Source: CG1-02-33-12 sp964403775 (lineage in GTDB: Archaea > Nanobdellota > Nanobdellia > Woesearchaeales > CG1-02-33-12). Taken from it: a DNA stretch of 12,983 nt. Each line of letters begins with the position of its first letter. Positions within the stretch are counted from its first letter, which is position 1. Position numbers and translations under genes: made by a program. Positions 12,561-12,983 of this stretch are shown piece by piece. The notes beneath the pieces are model-generated. The model was given only the letters and a program-made list of their open reading frames with translations, searched no databases and had not been told where the DNA came from. Location of the stretch: contig CAYOHL010000024.1 of assembly GCA_964403775.1 (NCBI GenBank), positions 1 to 12,983 of the forward strand, written 5' to 3'.

Positions 12561-12830
12561 TCACAGGATGTTTTTTATTCTCTCTATATGCTCTGCAACT
12601 TCATTTCCCTTTTTTGTTAATGCCAGGAGCTTTAGCCTTCCCTGCTTGTCAAAGCTTATTAGGTTGGATTTCTGCATTTCCTGAAGTATCTTGACAACAT
12701 GCGAGTAAGTGCAGTCAATGTTTTTTGCCAAAGAAGAAGCATAAATCTCGTTTTTTGCATTTTTAAGCTCAACCAGCATCATTGCAGGCTTTTCCCTGAA
12801 GAATACATTAAATACCCCTTTGTTCTGCAT
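12561..12830 (-). CDS. Small MarR-like winged-helix DNA-binding protein
   Basis: The 89-aa protein is essentially one winged helix. FREKPAMMLVELKN (helix 1) is followed by NEIYASSLAKNIDCTYSHVVKILQEMQKSNLI, a clear helix-turn-helix in which TYSHVVKILQEM is the recognition helix. DKQGRLKLLALTKKG forms the wing, and the C-terminal helix EVAEHIERIKNIL could dimerise. Similar small MarR/PadR-like regulators are common in archaea; the target is unknown. The start at 12830 has a TATA-like ATTATATAG centred 25 bp upstream, embedded in an ACTAT/ATAGT inverted repeat, which suggests autoregulation. It lies upstream of, and in the same direction as, the wHTH/S-layer-like gene, 72 bp apart. Confidence 0.85.
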   Translation of the reverse strand: MQNKGVFNVFFREKPAMMLVELKNAKNEIYASSLAKNIDCTYSHVVKILQEMQKSNLISFDKQGRLKLLALTKKGNEVAEHIERIKNIL

Positions 12831-12847
12831 TATTTAAACCCCCAAAT

Positions 12848-12875
12848 ACTATTATATAGTATATCCATAACTATA
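12848..12875 (-). promoter_or_regulatory. TATA box with overlapping ACTAT/ATAGT half-sites
   Basis: ACTAT (12848-12852), ATAGT (12856-12860) and ACTAT (12870-12874) form two overlapping inverted repeats across the likely TATA box, centred 25 bp upstream of the start at 12830. A dimeric regulator binding here would exclude TBP. The AT-richness makes chance occurrence possible. Confidence 0.45.
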
Positions 12876-12925
12876 TTTAAATATTTATATTTTTAAACAG
12901 TTATTTTGCAGTATAATAAAGTATC

Positions 12926-12983
12926 TTACCTGCATCCATTCAGGGCTGCTTCCTCATAGCCAAAGCAGTACATTTCCCCGATT
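12926..12983 (-). CDS. 3' end of an unidentified gene entering from the right edge
   Basis: On the minus strand an open frame enters from beyond the window and reads IGEMYCFGYEEAALNGCR before TAA at 12926-12928. Its base composition is more GC-rich than the AT-rich bases on its left, as expected for coding sequence. The ending GEMYCFGYEEA looks like a protein C-terminus, but 18 residues do not identify a family. It runs in the same direction as the two regulator genes. Confidence 0.45.
   Translation of the reverse strand, partial: IGEMYCFGYEEAALNGCR

Noticed and set aside
1..12983. An undescribed multi-gene system such as a defence island or a biosynthetic cluster
   Set aside because: Neighbouring genes are mostly housekeeping with separate promoters; apart from rps15-recJ-like there is no long co-directional cluster of functionally linked genes, and no integrase, transposase or toxin-antitoxin pair.

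Overview
The window is an archaeal chromosome segment, AT-rich and densely coded. Evidence for Archaea: an archaeal-type uS15 gene (rps15) directly followed by a RecJ-like DHH nuclease gene, an archaeal-layout alanyl-tRNA synthetase, an Nre-family DNA repair protein, an XPD/Rad3-type helicase, two tRNA genes with bulge-helix-bulge (BHB) introns, and TATA boxes about 24-28 bp upstream of most start codons (leaderless mRNAs). The small wHTH proteins, the AlaRS without the usual C-terminal domain, and a regulator fused to an S-layer-like domain suggest a DPANN-like lineage (Woesearchaeota/Pacearchaeota style). That placement is inference. I see no mobile element, prophage or CRISPR array.

Layout. 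1-3205 (+): nitroreductase-like flavoprotein, XPD/DinG-like Fe-S helicase, and an unknown wHTH-like protein ending in a strong hairpin plus T-run. 3206-5480 (+): HD-domain protein; tRNA-Val(CAC), whose T-loop is split by a 93-nt intron; a PflX-like radical SAM protein whose reading frame runs back into that tRNA; a 48-aa zinc-ribbon protein missed by length cut-offs; and an MTH938-like protein. 5481-8057 (+): alaS. 8058-8153: convergent gap with two copies of a 19-nt palindromic repeat. 8154-9383 (-): Nre-family protein with a zinc-binding N-terminus and a PIP-box-like C-terminus. 9463-11581 (+): tRNA-Gln(TTG) with a canonical 37/38 intron, then the rps15-recJ-like operon with a structured leader and a strong Shine-Dalgarno. 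11571-12983 (-): an ArsR-like wHTH protein with an S-layer-like domain and a terminal EF-hand loop, a small wHTH regulator, and the 3' end of another gene. No stretch longer than 300 bases lacks a gene.

How the genes fit together. Most are informational or housekeeping: translation (alaS, rps15, two tRNAs) and DNA repair/replication (helicase, Nre, RecJ-like nuclease). There is no evident multi-gene defence or biosynthetic system. The most notable observations are the T-loop tRNA-Val intron with a perfect hBHBh' motif and its overlap with the next CDS, the wHTH/S-layer-like/EF-hand fusion, the hairpin beside the rps15 ribosome binding site, the truncated AlaRS, and the twin palindromes after alaS.
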